A stretch of 57,610 nt of DNA from a virus. Position numbers and translations under genes: made by a program. Position 1 is the stretch's first letter, and every line of letters begins with the position of its first letter. The stretch lies in the IMG/VR virus record IMGVR_UViG_3300047560_001024, positions 1-57,610 of that record; one strand, given 5' to 3'. Below the pieces are notes generated by a model. That model searched no databases. It saw only the letters and a program-made list of their open reading frames with translations, and had not been told where the DNA came from. Below are positions 6,846-13,031 of this stretch, one piece after another.

Positions 6846-7039
6846 AGCAATATGGAATAGCTATTGAGAGTTGGCCTGCTACACGTAAAGTAGATGTTAA
6901 ATGGTGGCTGCTTGAAAACTTTGGACCTGAAGACTCTCCTACACAAAAGGGGCGTTGGGGCTGTGCGTATGACTATGGTTTAGACAATATCTATATGAAT
7001 GAAGATGTTTTTATAATGTATCAATTGAGGTGGAGTTAA
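6842..7039 (+). CDS. W-F-x-L-R-W family small protein
   Basis: This 65-residue protein has a KVDVKWWLLENFG strand-helix, the loop KGRWGCAYDYG and the tail IYMNEDVFIMYQLRWS. W-F is replaced by M-Y, but L-R-W is kept. The 3' junction TTG-AGG-TGG-AGT-TAATG uses a TAA stop with one-base overlap. The function is unknown. Confidence 0.72.
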   Translation: MKQYGIAIESWPATRKVDVKWWLLENFGPEDSPTQKGRWGCAYDYGLDNIYMNEDVFIMYQLRWS

Positions 7040-7242
7040 TGGAACATCAACGATACGGACAATATACTAGTAACTGGACTAATGTTATTGTAGACCCAGC
7101 ATGGCGCGAACCAATCAAAGGTGAACATATTGCTTGGCTAAAAGCACACGAAGGTGGGTACTATCATCTTCATCGTAATGCCACTGCTGTTAAGTTTGAG
7201 CGCAAAGAAGATGCTGAATGGTTTATACTGAGGTGGCTATGA
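7039..7242 (+). CDS. W-F-x-L-R-W family small protein
   Basis: This 67-residue protein has a strand TNVIVDPAW, a helix KGEHIAWLKAHEGG, a short His/Tyr loop, then the strand AVKFERKEDA and the end EWFILRWL. Its end codons CTG-AGG-TGG-CTA-TGA keep GAGGTG although Leu uses a different codon, so the SD-forming bases stay fixed while the rest varies. The function is unknown. Confidence 0.74.
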   Translation: MEHQRYGQYTSNWTNVIVDPAWREPIKGEHIAWLKAHEGGYYHLHRNATAVKFERKEDAEWFILRWL

Positions 7243-7556
7243 TTACAAGTATTTGGTATCACATAGAAGATAATAGACCCACTAAAACAGGTTATTACCT
7301 TGCTTATAAGAAGCCGTCTCTGGGAGACGATAGTGAAGGGTACGGTGTATATTACTGGGATAATGAGTATACCGATTGGAGGGAGTCGGCGGCCCCTCAT
7401 TCTTATGGTATGAGAGTTACTCTTTGGTCAGAACTACCGGCACATGATCCATATGATTCTACTACACATGCACCCACTATCGCAGAAGTTGATGCTTGGA
7501 ATAATGTCGTAGATGCTATTGACAAATTTAATATGATAAAAGAATTGGGTAGATAA
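7239..7556 (+). CDS. DUF551-like phage protein
   Basis: This 105-residue protein is not an L-R-W member. It has the opening SIWYHIEDNRPTKTGYYLAY and then VTLWSELPAHDP. These follow the DUF551 layout (W-x-x-x-x-x-x-P-x-x-G near the start, then a T-x-W-x-x-L-P motif) found in many small phage proteins of unknown role. It is coupled by ATGA upstream and TAATG downstream. The match is by pattern and from memory. Confidence 0.55.
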   Translation: MITSIWYHIEDNRPTKTGYYLAYKKPSLGDDSEGYGVYYWDNEYTDWRESAAPHSYGMRVTLWSELPAHDPYDSTTHAPTIAEVDAWNNVVDAIDKFNMIKELGR

Positions 7557-7903
7557 TGCTAGAAACGATAAACAGACTGTTAAAGCTATTCGGTGGCAAG
7601 GTTCAAGAACAAGCAACCGAAAAGTTTACTAAACCCGGTGACCCATTTAGCCCATTCAAAATAGAAAACGGGATGGTTGGGTTCAAGCCTTACCTAATCG
7701 TTGAGAATCAAAATGAAACCGTGTTATACTCTAATCATAATTGCATAGCGATTGATGTTAGCCCGAATGTTGAACAATGGATACTTACTCAACCTCCCCA
7801 CATGTGGAAGTATGCAGAAGAAACAGATGGTTGTCATTATGCTATGACACGAATTTTAGTGAATGAAGAATTATTAACCTGGATGACATTAAGATGGCTG
7901 TAA
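7556..7903 (+). CDS. W-F-x-L-R-W family protein with N-terminal extension
   Basis: This 115-residue protein has an N-terminal helix (LETINRLLKLFGG) and a strand-rich middle (VGFKPYLIVENQN, NCIAIDVSPNVEQWIL) before the family end TRILVNEELLTWMTLRWL. Here Arg-Trp is written AGA-TGG. This removes GAGGTG but creates an ATG (7894) in the frame of the next gene, giving a 10-nt overlap. This is the clearest case of the alternative junction type. The function is unknown. Confidence 0.72.
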   Translation: MLETINRLLKLFGGKVQEQATEKFTKPGDPFSPFKIENGMVGFKPYLIVENQNETVLYSNHNCIAIDVSPNVEQWILTQPPHMWKYAEETDGCHYAMTRILVNEELLTWMTLRWL

Positions 7904-8169
7904 AAACTGTTGAAGATAATTTGATGGAAGATATGATGGATGAAGTTGGCAGACAAATTGCCAAAGAGATAGACGAAGGAATCATGTCAACTATGCTAGT
8001 TCAAACTGGCTGGACACCTGTTCAATTTTATTTTAAGAATGGAGAACAAGCAGTTGATATTCAATTCTGGCTGAACGACACTTGTAAGGGTAAGTATCGT
8101 AGATTAGGTAGTGAATACTTGTTTGAACACAAACAAGAAGCAGAGTGGTTTATACTACGATGGGCATGA
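7894..8169 (+). CDS. W-F-x-L-R-W family small protein, start codon inside the upstream R-W codons
   Basis: This 91-residue protein has an acidic N-terminal helix (VEDNLMEDMMDEVGRQIAKEIDEG), a strand VQFYFKNG and the family end YLFEHKQEAEWFILRWA. The start ATG 7894 is formed by the AGA-TGG codons of the previous gene, and no other in-frame start lies close by. Its own end, CTA-CGA-TGG-GCA-TGA, again forms an ATG in the following frame. The function is unknown. Confidence 0.72.
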   Translation: MAVKTVEDNLMEDMMDEVGRQIAKEIDEGIMSTMLVQTGWTPVQFYFKNGEQAVDIQFWLNDTCKGKYRRLGSEYLFEHKQEAEWFILRWA

Positions 8170-8423
8170 ATATAAGTGAAGGTCGTGTATACGGGTCACG
8201 CTACTATACCGTCGAACCTGAAATCTCTTGGGATCCTACTAATGATTGGGGTAGTATAGACAAGTGGGCAAGAATGGAAAAATGGTGTATCGATACATAC
8301 GGTTCGACTGGAGAGATATGGGGTGACGACCCTGCCATCTTACATCGTTGGTATATGAATGGTGCTAAATTTTGGTTTAGAGAGAAAAAAGATTTAGAAT
8401 GGTTTATGTTAAGATGGCAATGA
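8166..8423 (+). CDS. W-F-x-L-R-W family small protein
   Basis: This 85-residue protein carries the canonical pattern: NDWGSIDKWARMEKWCIDTYG helix, RWYMNGAKFWFREKKDL strand, and EWFMLRWQ end. The start is either ATG 8166 (ATGA overlap) or ATG 8160, which is two codons upstream and formed by CGA-TGG of the previous gene. The 3' end TTA-AGA-TGG-CAA-TGA repeats this tandem-ATG arrangement. The function is unknown. Confidence 0.73.
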   Translation: MNISEGRVYGSRYYTVEPEISWDPTNDWGSIDKWARMEKWCIDTYGSTGEIWGDDPAILHRWYMNGAKFWFREKKDLEWFMLRWQ

Positions 8424-8683
8424 AAGAAATTAAAGAACTAGGTAGTTTCAGCTATTGGACTGAGCATTATTACGGTAGCCAGCGAAATATCACTACTATT
8501 AGTTGGAAAGGCAAGGGCGAAGTTGATAGTAGAGAAATTTATAAATGGTGTAAGAAAACATTTGGTAAGAGTGGCTACAGAGAAGATATCGAAGATAGTT
8601 ATTGGGTTGACAATACTGAGTTTGGAGAAATCATGCTATGCAAAGATGAATTCGTTACGGCGTTTCTATTGAGATGGACATGA
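8420..8683 (+). CDS. W-F-x-L-R-W family small protein
   Basis: This 87-residue protein has the strand NITTISWKG, the helix SREIYKWCKKTFG, an acidic loop, then EIMLCKDEFVTAFLLRWT. The D-A-x-W-F part has drifted to E-F-V-T-A-F, but the L-R-W end is intact. The start is ATG 8420 or the in-frame ATG 8414 inside the upstream AGA-TGG. The 3' end TTG-AGA-TGG-ACA-TGA retains a partial TTGAGA site. The function is unknown. Confidence 0.72.
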   Translation: MKEIKELGSFSYWTEHYYGSQRNITTISWKGKGEVDSREIYKWCKKTFGKSGYREDIEDSYWVDNTEFGEIMLCKDEFVTAFLLRWT

Positions 8684-8898
8684 GTGTCACGATTAAACTT
8701 AACGGTAGATTAGGCCCACATGAAGAACAGTGGTTAGCAAAGAACGTTGGCCCTCGTTTGCACTACCTACACAACAGCGTAGGTGGACAAGGTTGGATCG
8801 CTAGACATGACTGGACTAAAGATAATACTATGCAATGGACTCTTACGTTAGAGAATGAAAGCTATGCTAGTTTCTTTATATTACAGTTTCCGCAATGA
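8680..8898 (+). CDS. Degenerate W-F-x-L-R-W family small protein (LQFPQ end)
   Basis: This 72-residue protein has the domain pattern with the end ESYASFFILQFPQ in place of D-A-x-W-F-x-L-R-W-x. The preceding parts (PHEEQWLAKNVG helix, MQWTLTLENES strand) still fit. There is an in-frame ATG at 8674. The downstream ATGA overlap (8895) persists although the GAGGTG sequence has gone. The function is unknown. Confidence 0.65.
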   Translation: MSVTIKLNGRLGPHEEQWLAKNVGPRLHYLHNSVGGQGWIARHDWTKDNTMQWTLTLENESYASFFILQFPQ

Positions 8899-9113
8899 TA
8901 GAAGTTAAGGCACTTGATTGGATCCCCAGTCAGGGAATAGAAGTAGTCAATGCTCTCAGAGAAAAAGGCTACGTTATGGGCAGAGACTTCGAATGGGAAT
9001 ATCATAAACCCAAATATGATGACATTACTTACGAAGCAGTGTATAATAGATATATCCTATTCCGATTCTATGAAGATGAATTAGCAACATGGTTTAGTTT
9101 AAGGTATCTATAA
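8895..9113 (+). CDS. W-F-x-L-R-W family small protein, variant LRYL
   Basis: This 72-residue protein has the helix QGIEVVNALREKGYVMG, the strand RDFEWEYH, then RYILFRFYEDELATWFSLRYL at the C-terminus. The L-R-Y codons TTA-AGG-TAT retain only AAGG as a potential ribosome-binding site. The TAATG junction links it to the next gene. The N-terminal part recalls a ferredoxin-like strand-helix. The function is unknown. Confidence 0.7.
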   Translation: MIEVKALDWIPSQGIEVVNALREKGYVMGRDFEWEYHKPKYDDITYEAVYNRYILFRFYEDELATWFSLRYL

Positions 9114-9388
9114 TGGCATTATCAACAAGTACGGGAACATTTGCACCATATACAGGTTACTCTGCGCCTGAGGATCGTAGCGGCGTTGAACAAACATCGA
9201 GAGGCCGTGTCCTTTACAAAATCGATTTGAATTATCGAAAGATTAATGAAGTAGAACATGTCAAGTGGTGCCGCAGAAACTTAGGTGATAGGGGTGACGG
9301 CTGGGACTTTTGGTTAGCAGGTGGATTGTTGTATATAGAGTGCTGGGACGATAAGGCTAAGTTCACTTATGAAATGTGGCAAAACTAA
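9113..9388 (+). CDS. Degenerate W-F-x-L-R-W family protein (last of the array)
   Basis: This 91-residue protein has a disordered Ser/Thr/Gly start (MALSTSTGTFAPYTG), followed by the family pattern: strand YKIDLNYRK, helix EVEHVKWCRRNLG, GWDFW loop, strand LLYIECWDD and end KAKFTYEMWQN. The L-R-W is now E-M-W. It ends the run of recognisable members. The next ATG (9390) follows the TAA without overlap. Confidence 0.65.
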   Translation: MALSTSTGTFAPYTGYSAPEDRSGVEQTSRGRVLYKIDLNYRKINEVEHVKWCRRNLGDRGDGWDFWLAGGLLYIECWDDKAKFTYEMWQN

Positions 9389-9389
9389 T

Positions 9390-9683
9390 ATGACAGAGTT
9401 AGTAACAATAAACGGCATCATCCTATCAATACAACAGTATATGAAGATAGGTGATAAAATCATTTTCTACGAAGCACCTGAACTTGGATCAGGTATTTCT
9501 ATCATATCTGAGGCACAACGACTAGATTACAAAGGTGATGGGTTTACATGTACGTTTCCTTGGCCTCAAAATGACAAAGCACTGTTCAAGCAATTTATGG
9601 ATAGTGTGTACGAAAATCGCAACAATCCTACAGTGAAGGATCAGTTGGAAAAGTTAAAAATAGTAATGGAGTTAATAAGATAA
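9390..9683 (+). CDS. Small hypothetical protein
   Basis: This 97-residue protein starts at ATG 9390. A further in-frame ATG lies upstream at 9369, inside the preceding gene. It is strand-rich (KIIFYEAPELGSGISIISEA) and ends in a helix (DQLEKLKIVMELIR). It shares no tail with the array family. The TAATG overlap couples it to the exonuclease gene at 9683. The function is not recognised. Confidence 0.6.
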   Translation: MTELVTINGIILSIQQYMKIGDKIIFYEAPELGSGISIISEAQRLDYKGDGFTCTFPWPQNDKALFKQFMDSVYENRNNPTVKDQLEKLKIVMELIR

Positions 9684-10234
9684 TGGCAGATATAATGATT
9701 GACATTGAGAGTTTAGATACAACTCCAAACTGTGTGATATTGACAATTGGTGCAGTATTGTTCGACCCTAAAGGTAACGGCATTATTGATAAACTAGAAT
9801 TGAGACCCACTATCGAAGAACAAACTGATATCTTCAACCGTTCTATTAATCCTGATACTTTGCGTTGGTGGAGTGAACAATCTGAAGCCGCCCAAGAAGA
9901 AGCATTAGGCGATAGAGACAGAGTATCATACAAAGAGTGTATGGATACACTATACAAGTGGTGCTGGAAGTATAACAATGGTAAAGTATGGAGTAACGGT
10001 GCAAGTTTCGACATTGTAGTTATGGAATCAGCATGGCGAGACCATAATCAATTAGCACCGTGGAACTTCTGGAACGTTAGAGACACACGAACTATCTATG
10101 ATATTTGTAATGTCAAACTTAAAGACGGTGGACATACAACAAGTCACAAGGCTGTAGAAGACGCAGAACGACAAGCTATTGTTGTTCAACAAGCATTTAA
10201 GAAATTGATTAAAGCAGAATTAGTTACACCATGA
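9683..10234 (+). CDS. DEDDh-type 3'-5' exonuclease (Rv2179c-like phage family)
   Basis: This 183-residue protein has the DEDDh exonuclease residues in order: D7 and E9 in IMIDIESLDT, D110 in NGASFDIVVM, then H155 and D160 in SHKAVEDAERQA. The compact form, with no extra domains, resembles the phage exonuclease/exoribonuclease family related to Rv2179c (DUF5051). It probably removes nucleotides from RNA or DNA 3' ends with two metal ions. It overlaps the polymerase-fragment gene by 4 nt, so the pair is made together, which might suggest a proofreading-like link. That link is inference. Confidence 0.75.
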   Translation: MADIMIDIESLDTTPNCVILTIGAVLFDPKGNGIIDKLELRPTIEEQTDIFNRSINPDTLRWWSEQSEAAQEEALGDRDRVSYKECMDTLYKWCWKYNNGKVWSNGASFDIVVMESAWRDHNQLAPWNFWNVRDTRTIYDICNVKLKDGGHTTSHKAVEDAERQAIVVQQAFKKLIKAELVTP

Positions 10235-10815
10235 AGTTTCAGTCAGACATAGATATTGACTTTGGTAACCGTGATGATATTCTAAAACATATCAAGCATA
10301 TACCTGCGGCTATGCGTAGAGTTCATCCTGTTCGTAAACATGCGACTGGTATCTATGTTACTGAGATTCCATATGACAGTGATAACGACATTGCTAACTT
10401 AGATTATACAGTAGCAGAAGAACGAGGATATGTTAAGATTGATATGCTGAATGTTCACGTGTACGAGCAAGTGCGTGACGAAGAACATTTGATTGAATTG
10501 ATGGATGAACCCGATTGGTCTATGCTTAAAGATAAAAAGATTGTGGAACAGTTGATTCACTTATCTAATCATTACGACAGCCTTCAGAAGATGCCTGAGC
10601 CAGTTGATACTATGCCCAGACTAGCTATGTTTTTAGCTGTGATTCGACCTGCAAAGAAACATCTTATCGGACAATCATGGAAGACAGTTGCTAATTCTGT
10701 GTGGGAAAAAGAATCAGACGGCTATCACTTTAAGAAAAGTCATAGTGTTGCTTATGCTCAGTTAGTGGGAGTTCATATGAATTTGTTAAGGCAGACGCTT
10801 AACAAGAGTAATTGA
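10231..10815 (+). CDS. Mini DNA polymerase III alpha-like protein, second part of palm (DxDxDF, KxD, KSH motifs)
   Basis: This 194-residue protein matches in order the catalytic half of the C-family palm of DnaE. SDIDIDFGNRDDILKHI carries D8 and D10, like PDFDIDF in DnaE. RKHATGIYV resembles the DnaE HASxHAAGVVI. GYVKIDMLNVHVYEQV resembles GLLKMDFLGLRTL, giving the third acid D71. FLAVIRPAKKHLIG resembles LVSLYRPGPM, and FKKSHSVAYAQLVGV (S170-H171) resembles FNKSHAAAYALL. The missing first part of the palm (GRGS) is encoded at 47778. DnaE itself exceeds 1,000 residues. Activity is unproven. The gene follows an exonuclease with a 4-nt overlap and converges on a minus-strand gene. Confidence 0.75.
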   Translation: MKFQSDIDIDFGNRDDILKHIKHIPAAMRRVHPVRKHATGIYVTEIPYDSDNDIANLDYTVAEERGYVKIDMLNVHVYEQVRDEEHLIELMDEPDWSMLKDKKIVEQLIHLSNHYDSLQKMPEPVDTMPRLAMFLAVIRPAKKHLIGQSWKTVANSVWEKESDGYHFKKSHSVAYAQLVGVHMNLLRQTLNKSN

Positions 10816-11166
10816 TTTGCGCTTACTCTTGCGCTTATTGAGTTCAAGCATACTACAGATTGGCCCATGAATGATGTTTAAACTCTTGTTATTGAACGTT
10901 CGTAGATAGGGTCTAAAGACAGTCCATTCTTCTTTTAAGAACATATTGATTGGGACTAATCTGTTTGATTCCCACCACCAGATATCTCCTAGTTCTAAAA
11001 ACTTCTCTCTAAGTTCGGGGCCGATGATTGCACCGTAGTCATAGATAGTGGTAACTATATCGTCCCTGTTTTGGACAATGCCAACGTAATCCTGTCCTGC
11101 ATAGGAGCAAACAGTGATAAACGGGTGGTTTTCGCTAAGGCGCTTGAAAAATTCGTTGTGTATCAT
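10786..11166 (-). CDS. Conserved T4-like phage protein of unknown function
   Basis: This 126-residue minus-strand gene overlaps the polymerase-fragment gene tail-to-tail by 30 nt. Its segments GQDYVGIVQNRDD, LGDIWWWESNR and VPINMFLK recall a family I know from T4-like marine phages (from memory). A late-type octamer (GATAAATA, minus strand, 11188-11195) lies about 21 nt upstream of its ATG, so it is probably a late gene. The C-terminus is very basic (NKRKSKRKSITLVKR). No catalytic motif is visible. Confidence 0.75.
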   Translation of the reverse strand: MIHNEFFKRLSENHPFITVCSYAGQDYVGIVQNRDDIVTTIYDYGAIIGPELREKFLELGDIWWWESNRLVPINMFLKEEWTVFRPYLRTFNNKSLNIIHGPICSMLELNKRKSKRKSITLVKRLP

Positions 11167-11187
11167 TAAAAATAGACGTACTAGGAA

Positions 11188-11195
11188 TATTTATC
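11188..11195 (-). promoter_or_regulatory. Late promoter octamer GATAAATA (minus) for 11166 gene
   Basis: The plus strand reads TATTTATC. It stands back-to-back with the plus late octamer at 11224, forming a divergent late promoter pair. Confidence 0.6.
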
Positions 11196-11223
11196 ACCTG
11201 GGCAAACCCAATATATTATTTGT

Positions 11224-11231
11224 CATAAATA
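11224..11231 (+). promoter_or_regulatory. Late promoter octamer CATAAATA for 11250 gene
   Basis: This is a T4-type late -10 element 18 nt upstream of the GTG start, with an AGGAG ribosome-binding site (11238-11242) between them. Confidence 0.65.
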
Positions 11232-11249
11232 CAGCATAGGAGCCAATTC

Positions 11250-12002
11250 GTGTACTCAACATCAGTTTACTTTCAAATACCAAGACAAACCGTAGTGTTG
11301 TACTTTGGCGATTCAACAAGGAGATACCAAACCGTGTACGCTAAAAATCTAACATTACATAAGGGCGTTGATAACAGACTTCAATTCCAATTCATTAACC
11401 AGGAACAGAAGCCTGTGGATATCACAGACAAAGAGATTACTTGCAGAATCATCAGCCATGACGGGACAGTTGAATTAATCCGCAAAACATTGACACCATT
11501 GTTACCGCTCAAGGGTCTAGCAGAACTACAACTTCACGCAGATGATTTGCACGATATTGAGTCTCAACCTGGATACTACTCACTTGAAATCCCTGAAGGT
11601 GAGTTTGACTTACCGGTGTTTGTTGACTCTAATTCTGGTGCTAGAGGTACTATCAAAGTTGTTGATAGTGTTAAGCCAAAACATCAATCAAGTGATTTAC
11701 TAACTATCGAATCTCACCGTGAAGCAGTTCATTATGCTCCTGTAACATACTATAGCGGAGAATACTTAACTGATGGTAACCCATTGTTAACTACTCAAGT
11801 GTACTTTGAAGATTATACTGGTAACGTGCAGTTCGAAGGTACTACACTAACAGATAGTGATTGGTATGAGATTGGCGAGCCATATGTCTACGATACACAG
11901 AATGGCACTGTTTATTATACCATCGAAGGTTTTCACGCTAGAGTTCGTGTTAAGTTTGCAGACAGTGCAAACGGTAACGCAACTAAAATTTTAGTAAGAT
12001 AA
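11250..12002 (+). CDS. Virion structural protein, beta-sandwich domains
   Basis: This 250-residue protein starts at GTG, chosen because AGGAG lies 7 nt upstream. Residues 30-85 (NLTLHKGVDNRLQFQF, VDITDKEITCRII) look like the N-terminal domain of BppU-type baseplate or tail proteins. The C-terminal 75 residues (TGNVQFEGTTLTDSDWYEIGE and HARVRVKFADS) resemble the partial protein at 57309 (YVSFQATLSEVPTDGDWFEV, FVWIRVVIS). The two therefore share a beta-sandwich virion domain. The late promoter supports a structural role. The exact location in the particle is unknown. Confidence 0.6.
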   Translation: MYSTSVYFQIPRQTVVLYFGDSTRRYQTVYAKNLTLHKGVDNRLQFQFINQEQKPVDITDKEITCRIISHDGTVELIRKTLTPLLPLKGLAELQLHADDLHDIESQPGYYSLEIPEGEFDLPVFVDSNSGARGTIKVVDSVKPKHQSSDLLTIESHREAVHYAPVTYYSGEYLTDGNPLLTTQVYFEDYTGNVQFEGTTLTDSDWYEIGEPYVYDTQNGTVYYTIEGFHARVRVKFADSANGNATKILVR

Positions 12003-12015
12003 TATACCGATATCA

Positions 12016-12044
12016 TTGCAAGACGATACATACTATGCTAAAAT
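12016..12044 (+). promoter_or_regulatory. sigma70-type early promoter, leaderless, for primase-helicase
   Basis: TTGCAA (12016-12021), a 17-nt spacer and TAAAAT (12039-12044) are followed by 6 nt before ATG 12051. There is no Shine-Dalgarno sequence. The predicted +1 is the A of ATG. Confidence 0.7.
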
Positions 12045-12050
12045 AGTAGT

Positions 12051-13031
12051 ATGTTCGATATCATATCATTAATCCCGGGTAAGAAGAAACTAACGGGTAG
12101 CGGTTGGACTAGTTTCAACGCTATCTGTTGTGGTCACCGCGGACATAAACCTGACCGTAGAAGTCGAGGTGGGATTAAATTCGATGGACCCACAAATTGG
12201 GTCATGCACTGCTTCAATTGCGGCTTTAGTTGTAACTTCATACTGGGTAAAACTATCAGTCCTAAGGCTAGAGACTTCCTTAAGTGGTGTGGCGCAGATG
12301 AGGATCAAGTTCAACGATGGAACTTAGAAAGTCTACAAAACAAAGACTTGCTAGATTTTACACAACCTAGAAAGAAACGTGACCGCATCAAGTTCAAATC
12401 TAAAGATTTGCCCAGTGCAGAAATGTTAAGTGTTACTGATCCGAAACACAAACCATTTGTTGAGTATCTACAAAAACGAAATATCGATCCTACTAGTTAT
12501 CCCTTCATGGTAACTCCTAATGATAAAGATAGGTATGCGAATCGAATTGTTATTCCGTACACATATGGTAACAAGATTGTAGGACATACTAGTAGGTTCA
12601 CTGATAACAGAATACCAAAGTATATCAATGACCAGCAACCGGGTTATGTGTTCAACATTGATATTCAGAAACCAGATTGGCAAGTTTGTATTGTAACTGA
12701 AGGTATCTTTGATGCACTATCAATCGATGGTGTAGCAATCATGCACGATGATATTAGCCCAGAACAAGCACAGTTGTTAGCAACATTAAATAAACGCATT
12801 ATTGTTGTCCCAGACTTTGACAAGACTGGGATGAAGATTATAGATAGGGCACTAGAACTGGGTTACTCAGTTAGTCTACCGCAATGGGAACCCGGAGTCA
12901 AGGATGTAAACGATGCAGTAGTCAAATACGGCAAACTACCTACTTTACTTAGCATACTACAAAATGCTACAATGAGCAAGATAAAACTAGAATTACAGAG
13001 GAAGAAGATTGGCAAACAAAACGGATTCTAA
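12051..13031 (+). CDS. 61: DNA primase, gp61/DnaG-like
   Basis: This 326-residue protein has an N-terminal zinc-binding domain (C26/C27, H29 or H32 in CCGHRGHK, then C54 and C57 in HCFNCGFSC). A TOPRIM catalytic domain follows: VTEGIFDAL near residue 216 provides the Glu, and VPDFDKTGMK near 255 provides the D-x-D. It should make RNA primers with the gp41-like helicase, whose gene overlaps its 3' end by 23 nt. T4 gp61 is about 342 residues, so the length fits. The start is an ATG placed exactly at a predicted sigma70 +1 with no ribosome-binding site. Confidence 0.9.
   Translation: MFDIISLIPGKKKLTGSGWTSFNAICCGHRGHKPDRRSRGGIKFDGPTNWVMHCFNCGFSCNFILGKTISPKARDFLKWCGADEDQVQRWNLESLQNKDLLDFTQPRKKRDRIKFKSKDLPSAEMLSVTDPKHKPFVEYLQKRNIDPTSYPFMVTPNDKDRYANRIVIPYTYGNKIVGHTSRFTDNRIPKYINDQQPGYVFNIDIQKPDWQVCIVTEGIFDALSIDGVAIMHDDISPEQAQLLATLNKRIIVVPDFDKTGMKIIDRALELGYSVSLPQWEPGVKDVNDAVVKYGKLPTLLSILQNATMSKIKLELQRKKIGKQNGF

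Larger units (their letters stand above)
1945..9388 (+). other. Tandem array of small W-F-x-L-R-W domain genes
   Basis: About 19 of the genes here encode a 60-150-residue protein ending in a version of F-x-F-x-x-x-x-D-A-x-W-F-x-L-R-W-x. Thirteen end in exactly L-R-W plus at most one residue. Others are degenerate (LMWL, LKYL, LKWS, LQFPQ, LRYL, EMWQN). Successive genes overlap by 1-10 nt. In nine junctions the L-R-W codons are T/CTG-AGG-TGG, which contain GAGGTG, a six-base match to the anti-Shine-Dalgarno sequence placed 5-7 nt before the next ATG. Genes of other families are inserted: a coiled-coil gene, a PurD-like ligase and a DUF551-like gene. The array reads as one co-translated operon that grew by duplication. 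Confidence 0.85.

Noticed and set aside
8674-8679. ATG 8674 as the sole start of the 8680 gene
   Set aside because: Both ATGs are possible. The 4-nt overlap start was kept for consistency, and the tandem start is reported as a finding.
9628-10014. Minus-strand frame of 128 codons opposite the exonuclease
   Set aside because: The plus strand has conserved DEDD motifs here, and the minus frame encodes a low-complexity Leu/Ser sequence without start signals.
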